A DNA stretch of 64,000 nt from Methanobrevibacter sp. (GCF_030539875.1 NZ_JAUNXI010000006.1:35362-99361), one strand, 5' to 3'. Positions 26,846-35,686 are shown, counted from the stretch's first letter. Made by a program: numbers and translations. Notes: generated by a model not told the origin, from the letters alone.

Positions 26846-28378
26846 CTGGTCAGGAAGTGGAATGTTTTCACTTAAAACAACAACCTCAACAACAAGAGGT
26901 CCTGTCAGTTCCTTTTCAAGAATCAATTCCAAATCCTCCAGATTATCCGCTCTTGCAGCATCAATCCCATAGCTTGAAGCCAGTTTTACAAAATCGGGAT
27001 TGTTTAATTTGACCTGGAAGGGATCCATATCATAGAAATCCTCTTCCCACTGCCTGATAATTCCATATTCTGAATTGTTTAGAATAAAGACAATAACGTC
27101 CAAGTTGTTTTCCTTTAGGGTAGAGAGTTCCTGAAGATTCATCTGGAAATCCCCGTCTCCGTTAATCACTATTATTTTCTCGCCGGTTGCAACAGCAGCT
27201 CCAACCGCTGCCGGAAGCCCGTATCCCATCGGAGCCATGGCCCCTGAGAAAAGCAGCTGTCCAGGTTTTAGGGATCTTTTAAGAAGTGTTGTCCATGTAG
27301 TGTGTGAACCTGCGTCGGAAACTATTATGTTGTTTTTGAATTTATCTAAAATTCTTTTAATGGCTGCCTGAGGCTTTAAATCATCGTCCAGCCCTTCAAT
27401 TTCAATTTCATTGCTGATTTTTAAAATTTCTCCAAGCCAATCGGCTTTTTTAAATGTGATTTCTGCCAGAAAGTCTTCAACTTTTCCATGAATCGGAACA
27501 TCCCCTATTAAAACATCCTTATTAATGTTTACATGAATCAAATTCTCGGGAATCTGAGGCAGAGTCCTCTCTGATGCCTTTATACCTAATCCGATTATGC
27601 AGTCGGCATTTTCAAATGCGTATTTTGCTCTCGGTGTTGAACGTATGCCCACCATGCCCAGATTCAGCTCATCACTTTCAGGGATGATTCCTTTTGCGTG
27701 AAATGTTGTAGCAACCGGAATCCGATATTTCCGGGCAATCCTTACAACAGCTTTCCTTTGAGTGATTGCACCGGCCCCCAGAATGAATAAAGGTTTTTCA
27801 GAGGTGCTTATGAGCTCCTGTGCCATGGAGATATTTGACAGGTCATCCTCACACAGATAACACAGCTCAAAGTCATCAAAGTCCTCTTCAAGCAACACGT
27901 CCTTTGACAGGTTAATGTGAATCGGGCCTTTTGGAAATGTTTTAAGTTCATAGATTGCTGCCCTTAAAACATACATCGCCTCGGTTCCGTTTAACGGATT
28001 GTATGACGCTGCAGTTATGTTTTTAAATATATCAACCTGAGGAGTGGTTTGAAAATAATCCGTGTTTCTGTACTTTAACTCATTGTCTCCGGTTATCACC
28101 AGAAGAGGAATGTTGTCCTTATAGGCTGTGGCCAGTGCCATTGTAAAGTTTAGGGCCCCTGGAGATGCGGTTGCAACGCATACCCCGATTTTTCCGCTTG
28201 ACCGGAAGTATCCGTCAGCCGCATGGGCCGCCGCCTGTTCGTGTCTTGTCAGAATATGGTTGATACCTGAAGCAGACAGCGCCCTGTAAAGAGGCATTAT
28301 CTGCTCGCCAGGTATGCCGAAAATGTCCTTAATGCCTTCCTCTTCAAGTATTTTGACAAATTTGTCTGCCACGTTCAT
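26834..28378 (-). CDS. Thiamine-diphosphate enzyme, acetolactate synthase large-subunit-like
   Basis: A 514-aa TPP-dependent enzyme with the three-domain pyruvate oxidase/ALS architecture. The catalytic glutamate is in HEQAAAHAADGY near residue 42; TPP pyrophosphate and Mg2+ bind at GDGDFQMNLQELSTLKENN near 410-430. No small regulatory subunit is nearby, and the length is shorter than IlvB (~560 aa), so it may be a benzoylformate- or sulfopyruvate-type decarboxylase rather than a branched-chain biosynthetic enzyme. Its start overlaps the stop of the dCTP-deaminase-like gene by 4 bp (ATGA), which implies co-translation. Confidence 0.82.
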   Translation of the reverse strand: MNVADKFVKILEEEGIKDIFGIPGEQIMPLYRALSASGINHILTRHEQAAAHAADGYFRSSGKIGVCVATASPGALNFTMALATAYKDNIPLLVITGDNELKYRNTDYFQTTPQVDIFKNITAASYNPLNGTEAMYVLRAAIYELKTFPKGPIHINLSKDVLLEEDFDDFELCYLCEDDLSNISMAQELISTSEKPLFILGAGAITQRKAVVRIARKYRIPVATTFHAKGIIPESDELNLGMVGIRSTPRAKYAFENADCIIGLGIKASERTLPQIPENLIHVNINKDVLIGDVPIHGKVEDFLAEITFKKADWLGEILKISNEIEIEGLDDDLKPQAAIKRILDKFKNNIIVSDAGSHTTWTTLLKRSLKPGQLLFSGAMAPMGYGLPAAVGAAVATGEKIIVINGDGDFQMNLQELSTLKENNLDVIVFILNNSEYGIIRQWEEDFYDMDPFQVKLNNPDFVKLASSYGIDAARADNLEDLELILEKELTGPLVVEVVVLSENIPLPDQSHE

Positions 28379-28836
28379 TTTTCCTCCTCCTGATACGACC
28401 CGCTGTATTCGCCGGAGCCTTCAACCGGGAACACAACAGCCTGAGCTATTCTGTCTCCTGATTTGATTTTATATTCAAAGTCTCCGTGATTATAAATCAT
28501 AAACATCAGCGTTCCGTAAAAGCCGGGGTCCCCAACAGCGGTTTGAACAGATACAAAAGACCGCAGAAGGGTTGACCTTGGAAGATAAAGCATCGCATAT
28601 CCTTTGGGAATCTTGATTTTTCTTTTAATACTTGCAAGATAAGCAGTGTGGGGCTTTAAGGTGTAGACATCACCTTCCATTTCTTTGATTTCAGGAAGAT
28701 TTTTTTCATTGCCGATAAGGGAACCTTCACTTTCCTGAGTGTATATCCTGTCCAATTCCAAATCGATACCGGAAGGCTGCGCCAAATCAGCAAAGTCCGG
28801 AAACAACTTAACAAGTTCTTTTTCACCAAGCATCAT
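28375..28836 (-). CDS. dcd: dCTP deaminase / dUTPase family protein
   Basis: A 153-aa trimeric dUTPase-superfamily protein. Visible motifs are QPSGIDLELDRIY, the PRSTLLRSFV motif, AVGDPGFYGTLMFMIYNH, and GDRIAQAVVFPV. These match the archaeal dCTP deaminase/dUTP diphosphatase group, which keeps dUTP low and supplies dUMP for thymidylate. Start ATG 28836 has AAGGAT 5 bases before it; an upstream TTG at 28869 is in frame. It shares the intergenic region with the divergent tautomerase and overlaps the TPP enzyme by 4 bp. Confidence 0.85.
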   Translation of the reverse strand: MMLGEKELVKLFPDFADLAQPSGIDLELDRIYTQESEGSLIGNEKNLPEIKEMEGDVYTLKPHTAYLASIKRKIKIPKGYAMLYLPRSTLLRSFVSVQTAVGDPGFYGTLMFMIYNHGDFEYKIKSGDRIAQAVVFPVEGSGEYSGSYQEEEK

Positions 28837-28897
28837 ATCAAATCCTTTTGATAATCTATTTATATCCAATACTTAATATAGTTTAAATGGTGATAGA

Positions 28898-29086
28898 ATG
28901 CCTGTAATCAATATTTCAGGAAACAAAGGAATAAGCGTCGAAAAGAAAAGAGAAATGGTTAAAAAAGTATCTGAAGTTGTAGCTGAAGCATACGGTCTTC
29001 CAATAGAAACAATAACCGTTCTGGTTCAGGGTTATGAGTTTGAAGACATCGGCTCCGGAGGCCAGTTGCTAAGCGATAGAAAATAA
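28898..29086 (+). CDS. 4-oxalocrotonate tautomerase family protein
   Basis: A 62-aa tautomerase: catalytic Pro directly follows the initiator Met (MPVINISGNKGIS), then KREMVKKVSEVVAEAYGLP and ITVLVQGY with the expected central hydrophobic core. Full length for the family (about 62 aa). The physiological substrate in methanogens is unknown. GGTGATAG lies 2-9 bases before the ATG and a TATA-like CTATTTATATCC at 28855-28866. It stands alone and ends in a stem-loop. Confidence 0.88.
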   Translation: MPVINISGNKGISVEKKREMVKKVSEVVAEAYGLPIETITVLVQGYEFEDIGSGGQLLSDRK

Positions 29087-29095
29087 GCATTAAAC

Positions 29096-29127
29096 AAAGG
29101 GGAGACCTAATGACCAAACTCCCCTTT
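29096..29127 (+). terminator. Stem-loop after the tautomerase gene
   Basis: AAAGGGGAG (29096-29104) and CTCCCCTTT (29119-29127) are perfectly complementary with a 14-base loop, beginning 9 bp after the stop at 29086. No long T-run follows, so it may stabilise the mRNA end as much as terminate it. Confidence 0.5.
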
Positions 29128-29203
29128 ATTAAGTTCAAACCAAAAAAGAACTGTGTATCTAACTTAATAAATACACAAATAATATTATAATATTGCATAA
29201 TAT

Positions 29204-30142
29204 TTATAAATTTGTTTTTGAGTAGACCTCCCCTGTTTTTTTAATCAGCTTAAGTTTCATCAATTCCTCCAGAGTCCTTGAAATCTTTCTGTCGAAATTT
29301 TTGGAATTGAATCTGATTAATGATTTTTTAATATCCTCAAAGGAAGTGCCCTCATCTATCGAATTTAAAACCGAATGCTGAAATGGAGTCAAGTTAAAGA
29401 CAAGCTGGTTTAAAATAGATTCATCTTCCCTTATGTTTTCAAAAGACCAGTTTTTATCTTTAGTTTTAACCTGAAAGCGCTCTTCAAGTTCGGGAATCCT
29501 ATCTTTCAGCCGGTCGAGGTGTGGGCAGTTTGAAAGACCGTACTTGTGCTTGGAAATTTCTGCTAAAAACTCTTCATAGACTTTTTTAAGGTCAATTTCA
29601 TCTTTTGAGGTGAAATTTTTTAGGACATATACCTTATCATCGATTACAGAAACGACATTATATGAATCTGTTTCATCATCAAACTCTACCTGCCCGAATT
29701 CATTGACATTCCAGCTGTGGTCCAGAAGAAAATTTCTAACAAATCTGGCATCCTCAAAGTTGTAGTACTCTCCGAAGATATAATCGTCACCGGCAATCTG
29801 CTTTTTGATGACGAATGTGTCAAAGACCTTTGAAATGTTAAGGCCATATGTGGAGTTGTTGGGATTTCTTCTAAAGTCCCTTATAAGCTTTTCAACAGTT
29901 GAATTGTCCGGCGGAGTTTTATATCTTCCAAGAATATGCAGTTTCTCATCAATCACTGCCAAAACCATGTATTCGCCATCTTTTTTAATAGTTCGGGGAA
30001 TAATATTCAAATCCCAGTTATGTTTTATCAGCAGATCCCTTATGAAAACGGCATCATCCACATCGGATATTTTGGCATATATTCTGGAGTTCTTGACAAT
30101 GTTAAAAGAGTTTTTGTTTTCCCTCAGGTACTTCCTATCCAT
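29204..30142 (-). CDS. Two-repeat protein with C-terminal winged-helix-like region
   Basis: I recognise no named family for this 312-aa protein. Residues ~20-75 and ~115-175 are an internal duplication: RIYAKISDVDDAVFIRDLLI-KHNWDL against YIFGEYYNFEDARFVRNFLL-DHSWNV, each followed by a short strand ending VIDEKLHILG or VIDDKVYVLK. The last ~70 residues (FNLTPFQHSVLNSIDEGTSF...RKISRTLEELMKLKLIKKTG) look like a winged helix-turn-helix, so DNA binding is plausible. The gene is transcribed away from the gene-free gap at 30143-30929 that contains the inverted ORB-like copy. Confidence 0.6.
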   Translation of the reverse strand: MDRKYLRENKNSFNIVKNSRIYAKISDVDDAVFIRDLLIKHNWDLNIIPRTIKKDGEYMVLAVIDEKLHILGRYKTPPDNSTVEKLIRDFRRNPNNSTYGLNISKVFDTFVIKKQIAGDDYIFGEYYNFEDARFVRNFLLDHSWNVNEFGQVEFDDETDSYNVVSVIDDKVYVLKNFTSKDEIDLKKVYEEFLAEISKHKYGLSNCPHLDRLKDRIPELEERFQVKTKDKNWSFENIREDESILNQLVFNLTPFQHSVLNSIDEGTSFEDIKKSLIRFNSKNFDRKISRTLEELMKLKLIKKTGEVYSKTNL

Positions 30143-30929
30143 AATGATATATATGTTTTGAAAAATTTATAAAAATTATGGATAAGATGTGTTTTCACCG
30201 CTGATACACCTGACATCAAACCCTCCTTAGAGGTGGATTTCAAGTGTAACAATGCCTGATTGGTGATTTTTGTGAAAAATAACAAAATAAGGATTTAAAA
30301 TAAATATAAACATCACTCATGCATGATGAATATCCGTTTATAAAAATAAGAACAGTGATTTTTTAAAATTTGGAAAGTGGCGAAAATCCCGACTTACTCA
30401 CAATGAAAATTTTTACAATAACTTTTTGCAAGGTTTTCAATTTAATTTGTTTGGCCGGTTGTTTGTTGTTTGTTTTTTAAAGCTACGATGCTTAATCGTT
30501 TTTAAAAAGCATCTGCTGGTGACTTGATTTATTGGAATTTGGAGGTTATTGAAATTTGAGCTGAAAATATCCTACATCGATGTTAATGGGCATTCATGCT
30601 TAAAGCCTGATTGAAAGTGATGATGAAATTATGGAATTTAGATTAAAATCCATAAGGTGCTGATAATCGGCCAAATTTCATTTAGACTGTAAAACCTGAG
30701 CAGATGTAAAAGTTAGTAAAAATCAAGTGAAAAATTTGGATTTTGAAGATTCAATTGAAATTATTGTAAAAAAATCTGCTTCGAGAAAATGATGCATTAT
30801 GAACTGTTTTAAAAAATACCCCTTAAAACTGAGAATTACTGTGATGCTGGCCAAACGGAATTTTGAATTTTAAGTTTACAGGCAAAAGTCGATGTGCAGG
30901 AAAATAGGTAATATGTATTTTACAATCTG
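30143..30929. other. 787-bp gene-free region with inverted ORB-like copy
   Basis: No ORF or RNA gene can be supported. It holds an inverted ORB-like repeat (30229-30250), a weaker one (TCAAGTGAAAAATT at 30723-30736), and a hairpin with 7-bp arms (GATGCTT 30487-30493, AAGCATC 30507-30513). The plus strand is richer in G than C across much of the gap, unlike coding DNA here. It could be part of the replication origin, a decayed gene, or an unrecognised RNA. Confidence 0.4.
30229..30250 (-). repeat. ORB-like repeat, inverted distant copy
   Basis: On the minus strand it reads GTTACACTTGAAAT followed by CCACCTCT, matching 21 of 22 bases of copy 1 at 23611-23645. It is 6.6 kb from the triplet and in the opposite orientation. 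Confidence 0.65.
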
Positions 30930-33887
30930 TCAATCATTTACAAAATAACTGTAAAGTTCATCCTTAACTTCAGTGCCGATTTTAAACTTGAAATTAACAA
31001 TTGGTTGTTTTTTGCCTTCAATTTCACGGTAAAGTTGTTTGCAATCCAGTGGCGTTAACTTGCCCACATAATAAAATTCAATTCCCTCATCATTGCTTTT
31101 CTGAATAAACAACTCAACATCCAGCCCGTTGTAATTAACAAGAGGTTCGAGTTCTGAGCTTGAAACTTTCCGGTTATTTCGGCTCATCCAACTAAAAAGT
31201 TCTTTTGATATGAACTGGTCTTCGTAGTTAATGGTTTGTGAAATATCCTCTTTTTTATTATAAGTTACAAAAATAGGGCAGGTACCATATTTAATCTTAT
31301 ATCCGCCAACATTTTGAGCATTCATGAACCTTTCCCAGTTCATAATCCTTAAAACATCCTCTCTTGAGTATTTCTCATATAACCTAAATGGATTCTTATC
31401 AAAATAGTCCTGCTCATACTTAAAGAACGCATATTTAACCGCATCTTCAAAGTGATTTGAGTAGACGGGATTTGTTAAAACACCTTTAAAATAGGTGGAA
31501 ATCTCAAATTTATAATCCTTATTGTTTTTTAAATCATTATAGACTTCTTTATTAAATTTAAAGAAAATATTTTCAAAGTCAATTATTTCTTCTTTGGAAA
31601 TGAAACTACTGACAGTGTTTGCCTGATAGTCATCGCTAGTTTCTTTTCTGTAAAAATTCATACTCAAATAGTTAATAGCGCTTTTTATTGATTTGAATTG
31701 ATTTTCAAGACCGTATTTTTCATTTAAAATCCTTTCAATCTGATTGACTGTGAAATATTTGTTATATTTAAGACAATTTAAAATGACCAGCTCATGAGGC
31801 CTGATTCCTTTAACTAATTTTTTAGAGATTAGCTTTAAGGAAGCAGATTCCTCATCCGTTAATATACTTTTATAATCATCATCCACATAATCCAGGAAGC
31901 TGTGGTATGAATCAAATCTGTTGTGATTTAAGATAATTTCAGGGTTGAACTCACCTGCAATAGCAAAATCATATAATGAAGGAATACGACCCAATTTGTA
32001 TTTTAAATTATTGTATTTTTCCTTAAAAATACTTATTTTTGAAAATGAAGAATTATTAATCGATTCATATATGCGTTTTCTTGAAATCTCATCGAAGTTG
32101 ATTGAAGAAGCACCCGGAATAATCTTGTTTCCCTCCATCAGATACTTCCTGATTTTATCCTTATCATATGACCTGTCGCCTGAAAGCGCAATCGGAATCA
32201 TGAAATTATTCCTATAATTTCCAATAAAATCAAGAATAACAACATATTCTTTGTTTTGGTATTTCCTAAGACCTCTTCCAAGTTGCTGGATAAAAATAAT
32301 CGGAGACTCAGTTGGCCTGACCAATAATACCTGGTTGATTTCTGGAATGTCAACTCCCTCATTGAAAATATCAACTGTAAAAATATACTCCAACTTATCT
32401 GGATTTTCATCATTGGTTAATCTGTCAATGGCTTCAAGTCTTTTTTCCTGTGAATCGTCACCGGTTAAAACAATTGATTTATAACCTCTTTTGTTGAATT
32501 CCTCTGACAACAATTCAGCTTCACGTTTTCTGGAACAAAAAACCAATGCCTTTCGCCTATCTCCGGAATATCCGTAAAAGTCAGATTTTTCAATCAGATA
32601 ATCTACACGCTTATCTGAAGCCAGCAAATTAAAATCTCCAAAATCATCATTAATCTCGCCGTCTTCAAAAACAACATCACTGATACCAAAATAATGGAAA
32701 GGACAGAGCAGATCCTCTTCCAAGGCTTCCTGAAGTCTGATCTCATGAGCAATGTTATTGTCAAACAAATCATAAATATTAAAACCGTCGCTACGTTCCG
32801 GTGAGGCAGTCATTCCAAGCCAGAATTCAGGTTCGAAATACCTGAAAATCTTTTGATAACTTAAAGCACCTGCCTTGTGAACCTCATCGATGATGATATA
32901 ATCAAAGTGATCTTTTTCATATTTCATGTAAACATCGTCTTTTGACATTGTCTGAATTGTTGAGAAAAGATAGTTTGAGTCATAATCTTTGGAATTGCCT
33001 GAAAGCAATCCGAAGTTTTCATGGTCTTTAAAAACATTTTTATAAGCATCAATGGACTGTTTTGCAATTTGTTCCCTGTGAACTAAAAATAAGAATCTCT
33101 TAGGTTTAAAATCATTTACTGCAAAAGCAGAAGCATAGGTCTTACCTGTACCTGTTGCAGATACAAGAATTGCCTTATCCTCACCTTGCTTTATAAGGTT
33201 TCTTAAGTTTTCAATAAACTGCTCCTGCATAATATTGGGAGTTAAAGTGATATTTTTTTGTTTAATTTCAGCTGAAATTTTCCTCAAATCAGTGAAACGC
33301 TTGTTGTCATTGTAGATTTTTTCATATTTCGGAAGAACATCATTTAACTGGTCGGCTTCCTGCCATAAAGTAAAAAATTCCTTTTTGATTTCCGATAACA
33401 TTTCACCTTCTTTTAGAGAGGTAAATTCAACATTCCATTCTTTGTTGATTGTAAGTGCATTCATTGTTAAGTTAGAACTTCCAACAATGCCTTTGTAAAT
33501 GTCATTTTTCTTAAAAATATAACCTTTAGTGTGAAAACCTTCCTTTTCATGACTGTAAAGCTTGACTTCAATATTTTCAAAATCCTGAAGCTTTCTTAAA
33601 GCCTTTGGCTCTGTAAAATTCAGATAGTCAGTCGTTAGGATTTTACCTTTTATATTTTTTGCCTCTAAAGTTTTAAATTCTTCTAAAAGAGGAGTAAGGC
33701 CTCCCAATGTGATAAAGGCTGATGAAATAATAAACTCATCACAATTATGAAGTTCATCACGAATGGAATTAATAACCTTAGTTTCCCTGTTGTTGCAGAG
33801 TAATTTTGGTCTGAAATCTAAGCTAGAGTCAGTCTTTTCATCAATAAAAGCAGTTTTTGCTCCGTTTAAAATTTCATCCATGTTCAT
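30930..33887 (-). CDS. PLD-nuclease / DEAD-type helicase / DUF3427 protein
   Basis: A 985-aa multidomain protein. N-terminal phospholipase-D-like nuclease: HTKGY at 119-123 and GSSNLTMNAL from 136 (HKD-type, one motif per chain). SF2 helicase: Walker A SATGTGKT (243-250), DEVH (334-337), TASPER, and QQLGRGLRK in the second lobe near 550. The C-terminal ~180 residues (YSREDVLRIMNW...NAQNVGGYKI) fit DUF3427. Such proteins cluster with restriction-type defence genes and are usually strain-variable. It is third in a unit with the 49-aa protein (5-bp gap) and a Nudix hydrolase. In-frame ATG 33881 is a possible alternative start. Confidence 0.85.
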   Translation of the reverse strand: MNMDEILNGAKTAFIDEKTDSSLDFRPKLLCNNRETKVINSIRDELHNCDEFIISSAFITLGGLTPLLEEFKTLEAKNIKGKILTTDYLNFTEPKALRKLQDFENIEVKLYSHEKEGFHTKGYIFKKNDIYKGIVGSSNLTMNALTINKEWNVEFTSLKEGEMLSEIKKEFFTLWQEADQLNDVLPKYEKIYNDNKRFTDLRKISAEIKQKNITLTPNIMQEQFIENLRNLIKQGEDKAILVSATGTGKTYASAFAVNDFKPKRFLFLVHREQIAKQSIDAYKNVFKDHENFGLLSGNSKDYDSNYLFSTIQTMSKDDVYMKYEKDHFDYIIIDEVHKAGALSYQKIFRYFEPEFWLGMTASPERSDGFNIYDLFDNNIAHEIRLQEALEEDLLCPFHYFGISDVVFEDGEINDDFGDFNLLASDKRVDYLIEKSDFYGYSGDRRKALVFCSRKREAELLSEEFNKRGYKSIVLTGDDSQEKRLEAIDRLTNDENPDKLEYIFTVDIFNEGVDIPEINQVLLVRPTESPIIFIQQLGRGLRKYQNKEYVVILDFIGNYRNNFMIPIALSGDRSYDKDKIRKYLMEGNKIIPGASSINFDEISRKRIYESINNSSFSKISIFKEKYNNLKYKLGRIPSLYDFAIAGEFNPEIILNHNRFDSYHSFLDYVDDDYKSILTDEESASLKLISKKLVKGIRPHELVILNCLKYNKYFTVNQIERILNEKYGLENQFKSIKSAINYLSMNFYRKETSDDYQANTVSSFISKEEIIDFENIFFKFNKEVYNDLKNNKDYKFEISTYFKGVLTNPVYSNHFEDAVKYAFFKYEQDYFDKNPFRLYEKYSREDVLRIMNWERFMNAQNVGGYKIKYGTCPIFVTYNKKEDISQTINYEDQFISKELFSWMSRNNRKVSSSELEPLVNYNGLDVELFIQKSNDEGIEFYYVGKLTPLDCKQLYREIEGKKQPIVNFKFKIGTEVKDELYSYFVND

Positions 33888-33892
33888 GAAAT

Positions 33893-34042
33893 CTACTCGT
33901 TTTCAAGATGTTTAATTAAATCCTTTAATTTGTCTATTTGAAGTTGAAATTCTTCTTCTCTCGGAGTTCCTTTAACTTTTTGGAGTTTGCTTTCCAACTC
34001 TTCCTTTTTTTCTAATGCCAATTTCAATCTTTTATCAGCCAT
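33893..34042 (-). CDS. Small coiled-coil protein between Nudix and helicase genes
   Basis: A 49-aa, highly charged, all-helical protein (MADKRLKLALEKKEELESKL at the start, KLKDLIKHLENE at the end) with leucine spacing typical of a coiled coil. It begins 1 bp after the Nudix stop and ends 5 bp before the helicase start, which strongly supports it as a real gene despite its size. No database family known to me; a dimerisation adaptor for one of its neighbours is a guess. Confidence 0.6.
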   Translation of the reverse strand: MADKRLKLALEKKEELESKLQKVKGTPREEEFQLQIDKLKDLIKHLENE

Positions 34043-34043
34043 G

Positions 34044-34436
34044 TTAATCATCCATGTTTTCCTTTAAATAATCAATTATTTGAACATCAGCAGGAATCCA
34101 ATTAAGACCGTCCAATTCTTGTCTGGAAATCCACTTTGCATCATTATGCTCAAGGAGTTTTGGAGTTCCCTCATCAATAATAGCTTCATAACAGCTCATT
34201 TTAAGATAAAAAGTAGGATATTGATATTCCAAATCCAGAGCGAATTTAGTGGGTTTGATTGTACAGTCAAGTTCTTCTTTAATTTCCCTTACAAGAGCTT
34301 CCTCTTTAGTTTCATCAGACTCTATTTTTCCGCCCGGAAACTCCCACATATCAATAAACTCACCATAGCCCCTTTTAGTAGCCAGTATTTTGTTGTCTTT
34401 TTTAATGATGGCTGCAACGACATTTAAAGTTTTCAT
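34044..34436 (-). CDS. Nudix hydrolase, MutT-like (8-oxo-dGTP diphosphatase type)
   Basis: A 130-aa Nudix protein: the Nudix box is complete, GGKIESDETKEEALVREIKEEL (G-x5-E-x7-R-E-x2-E-E), near residues 35-57, preceded by KRGYGEFIDMWEFPGGK. MutT-like members remove oxidised nucleotides. It leads a tight unit with the 49-aa coiled-coil protein and the PLD-helicase, and similar Nudix/DUF3427 pairings are, to my memory, recurrent in bacteria, so its role may be nucleotide signalling or clearing in defence rather than housekeeping. Confidence 0.88.
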   Translation of the reverse strand: MKTLNVVAAIIKKDNKILATKRGYGEFIDMWEFPGGKIESDETKEEALVREIKEELDCTIKPTKFALDLEYQYPTFYLKMSCYEAIIDEGTPKLLEHNDAKWISRQELDGLNWIPADVQIIDYLKENMDD

Positions 34437-34821
34437 GAGTTTTCTCCTTTGAGTTTATATTTGGCAGCTTACGTTATAAATGTTATTTTAAAATATGAGA
34501 AATGAATAAACCAATGTTTTGTTTTAAGTTATGTTTTTATGAAACTATACCAAATTAACCTATTGCAGTATGAGCAAATATATACATCCTAAAGTAAAAA
34601 TTGAGATTATAAATTAATAAAAAAAGAGAAGTTTTAATAATTTCGTACTAAAATCTCATTAATCATTGATAAATATACATTGGAAGAAATTATAGCAAAC
34701 CTACCTAACGAAGCATATACTAGAAAAGAATTAGAAATTATTAAAAAAATCATCAATGATATACAAAGTAAAGAAATAATCAGTTATGAATGTTTTTAAA
34801 AAAAAAAAAGTAAAGTAGAAG
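34437..34821. other. 385-bp intergenic region
   Basis: Mostly AT-rich. The plus strand carries a short open frame (34641-34799, see next entry). A-runs at 34798-34811 give a T-tract for the wHTH gene on the minus strand. Promoter of the Nudix unit is presumably at 34445-34500. Confidence 0.4.
34641..34799 (+). pseudogene. Possible gene relic (52 open codons, no ATG)
   Basis: The frame encodes a protein-like, charged helical tail (YTLEEIIANLPNEAYTRKEL, then KKIINDIQSKEIISYECF) ending at TAA 34797-34799. It has no ATG and no ribosome-binding site; the only plausible start is TTG 34680. It reads like the 3' end of a lost gene. Codon use matches real genes, but the shortness makes this uncertain. 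Confidence 0.3.
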
Positions 34822-35004
34822 TTATTTTTCAGCTAGTGTCCAATAACATCTTTTTGGAGAGACGATTGTTTCGTCCTTCTTTAATTCTTTCATGATTTTA
34901 TCCACTTCTTTTTTCTCAACGCCGGAGATTTCACTAACCTTTGTTGCGTTTAAAGGGTCTTCGGAATTTCTGAATGCTTCGATTACTTTGTCTTTATCAC
35001 TCAT
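34822..35004 (-). CDS. Small winged-helix DNA-binding protein
   Basis: A 60-aa protein consisting of one winged helix-turn-helix: DKDKVIEAFRNSEDPLNATK, VSEISGVEKKEVDKIMKELK, then the wing KDETIVSPKRCYWTLAEK. Similar mini-regulators are common in Methanobrevibacter. Start ATG 35004 is chosen because AGGTGA lies 5 bases upstream; the longer frame to 35019 begins before this site. A T-tract follows the stop. Confidence 0.7.
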   Translation of the reverse strand: MSDKDKVIEAFRNSEDPLNATKVSEISGVEKKEVDKIMKELKKDETIVSPKRCYWTLAEK

Positions 35005-35110
35005 TTTTTCACCTGTCAATATTTCAAGAACACTTAATTCCTTATTAGCATATTGGTTGAAGGAGTATAAAAATAGTTACCTTAAAAATAAAAAAAATGA
35101 AGATTAAAGG

Positions 35111-35557
35111 TTAGAGTACAAACCCGTCAATCACATCTTCATCATTTGAAATAACCATTGCAAGTTTACCGTCCTTGACATATGCGAAAGTATGGACGTC
35201 ATCATCTTCCACCATATAGTATCCTTCAACGCCGTTGATGGTTTTGGCATTTCCTCCAAGCTCTGAAAGAGTACTCTCATTTATCTTATGTTCCCCATAG
35301 TTTGCAACAAAAAGAGTGACAATGTCATCGTCTTCGATGAATGCTTTAGAGTTTATCACATAGTTAACTGCACCGGAACTGTCTGACTGGTTAATCTTTT
35401 CCCCGTCAGGATCTTCTTCAAAACCGCTAGGAACTGTGAAGTTAACGCCGTCTACTGTTACAATTTTATCTTCTTGTGTTAAAACACCGCCGGCAATAGC
35501 CAGTACTGCAATAACAGCCACTATAGCAATTACTATACCAATTATTTTTTTATCCAA
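35111..35557 (-). CDS. Secreted or membrane-anchored small protein
   Basis: A 148-aa protein with an N-terminal hydrophobic helix (residues 4-27) that acts as signal anchor, followed by an acidic extracellular domain (VTVDGVNFTVPSGFEEDPDG...GGNAKTINGVEGYYMVEDDD). Small proteins of this pattern are a recurrent Methanobrevibacter family with unknown function. The start is TTG at 35557, supported by GGAGGG 8 bases upstream. It is divergent from the CPBP gene. Confidence 0.65.
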   Translation of the reverse strand: MDKKIIGIVIAIVAVIAVLAIAGGVLTQEDKIVTVDGVNFTVPSGFEEDPDGEKINQSDSSGAVNYVINSKAFIEDDDIVTLFVANYGEHKINESTLSELGGNAKTINGVEGYYMVEDDDVHTFAYVKDGKLAMVISNDEDVIDGFVL

Positions 35558-35686
35558 AATAATACCCTCCTTTTAATATGGTTATTATTATGTAAGTTTA
35601 AACAAATAAGTTTATTGAAATATTTCCCTTAAGTTAAAATACAAGTTTAATCTAATATTATGTTTATCTAAAAGAAATGTGATATT

